Source: Oscillospiraceae bacterium
GTDB taxonomy: Bacteria; Bacillota; Clostridia; Oscillospirales; Oscillospiraceae
Reading direction: 5' to 3'
DNA: 5,854 nt
Assembly (NCBI GenBank): GCA_016287555.1
Contig: JAEFAK010000119.1
Coordinates: forward strand, 1-5,854
Positions 5,491 to 5,854 of the stretch are shown piece by piece. Position numbers and translations under genes: made by a program. The first letter of the stretch is position 1; each line of letters starts with the position of its first letter. The notes under the pieces were generated by a model that was given only the letters and a program-made list of their open reading frames with translations, was not told the origin of the DNA and made no database searches.

Positions 5491-5854
5491 TCAGTATTTG
5501 CCGTAGAGCGCGGCGGTCTCGAACATGGCCTCGAGGTTCTCGGGCTTGGCGTTCTCGATGGTCCCGTCGCAGTCGAAGATGTACCCGCCGCCGGGGGCGA
5601 GGGTGTCCATGAGGTACTTGGTATAGTCGGCGACCTTCTCCTTCGTGCCGAACTCCAGCTCGTAGATGGGCAGGTTGCCCGTGAGGCAGGCGACGTCGCC
5701 GAGGATCTCCTTGGCGCGCTTGGCGTCCGTCGTCTCGAGGTGGACGATGCACTTGCCGACGGGCAGCGCGCGCAGGGCCTCGAGCCGCGTGTTGTACTTG
5801 CCCTCGGTGTAGAGGTAGGGCGTCGCGCCCATGTCTATGAGCTCGTCGACGACG
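5491..5854 (-). CDS. Uroporphyrinogen decarboxylase (URO-D) family protein, C-terminal part (partial)
   Basis: About 120 codons are visible, with the frame open through the window edge and a TGA stop at 5491. The sequence follows the C-terminal pattern of COG0407-type proteins: VVDELIDMGATPYLYTEGKY, then RLEALRALPVGKCIVHLETT, DAKRAKEILGDVACLTGNLP, a GTKEKVADYTKYLMD helix, the GGGYIFDCDGTIENAKPENL segment, and ETAALYGKY at the end. This family covers HemE and many corrinoid/methyltransferase-like relatives of anaerobes (MtaA/CmuA type). The C-terminal pattern fits the latter paralogues better than HemE, so a haem role is not assumed. The N-terminal half with the catalytic residues lies outside the window. 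Its gene ends 38 bp before the DUF6440 start and it is probably the upstream gene of that transcript. Confidence 0.85.
   Translation of the reverse strand, partial: VVDELIDMGATPYLYTEGKYNTRLEALRALPVGKCIVHLETTDAKRAKEILGDVACLTGNLPIYELEFGTKEKVADYTKYLMDTLAPGGGYIFDCDGTIENAKPENLEAMFETAALYGKY

Noticed and set aside
1..5854. CRISPR array, tRNA, rRNA, insertion sequence or phage attachment site
   Set aside because: No regularly spaced direct repeats, tRNA cloverleaf, rRNA sequence, transposase motif or terminal inverted repeats with target duplication were found on reading either strand.

Overview
The window is GC-rich, and its coding regions carry many ATA (Ile) and AGG/AGA (Arg) codons. It looks like a chromosomal segment of an anaerobic bacterium. 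The glycyl radical enzyme is oxygen-sensitive by family, and VanZ and DUF6440 proteins are commonest in Bacillota. A high-GC Clostridia member is my first guess and Synergistota my second, but no marker gene here settles the phylum.

Layout: (1) 1-1181, minus strand: the N-terminal 393 codons of a pyruvate formate-lyase-type glycyl radical enzyme, cut by the window edge. (2) 1182-1560: a 379-bp divergent intergenic region. It holds a strong minus-strand promoter with a palindrome over its -10 box, a GC-rich stretch rich in inverted repeats, and a plus-strand promoter followed at once by a terminator-like hairpin. (3) 1561-4146, plus strand: an 861-residue protein with an apparently degenerate KaiC/RecA-like N-terminal region, a PEP synthase/PPDK-type ATP-grasp domain, and an uncharacterised C-terminal domain. 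It lacks the phospho-histidine and PEP-binding domains of true PEP synthase. (4) 4144-4189: a perfect 20-bp hairpin, probably a bidirectional terminator between convergent genes. (5) 4192-5452, minus strand: three tightly packed small genes, DUF6440 > VanZ-like > GNAT acetyltransferase, each pair overlapping by 4 bp. (6) 5491-5854, minus strand: the C-terminal end of a uroporphyrinogen-decarboxylase-family (COG0407-like) protein, probably the upstream member of the same transcript.

The genes do not form one obvious pathway. The most unusual element is the central ATP-grasp protein and its leader. Its ATP-site residues look intact while the rest of the PEP synthase machinery is absent, and its promoter runs straight into an intrinsic-terminator-like hairpin, which suggests attenuation or a very short RNA. 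The two edge genes (glycyl radical enzyme and URO-D family) both belong to anaerobic carbon metabolism, but their substrates cannot be read from these fragments.
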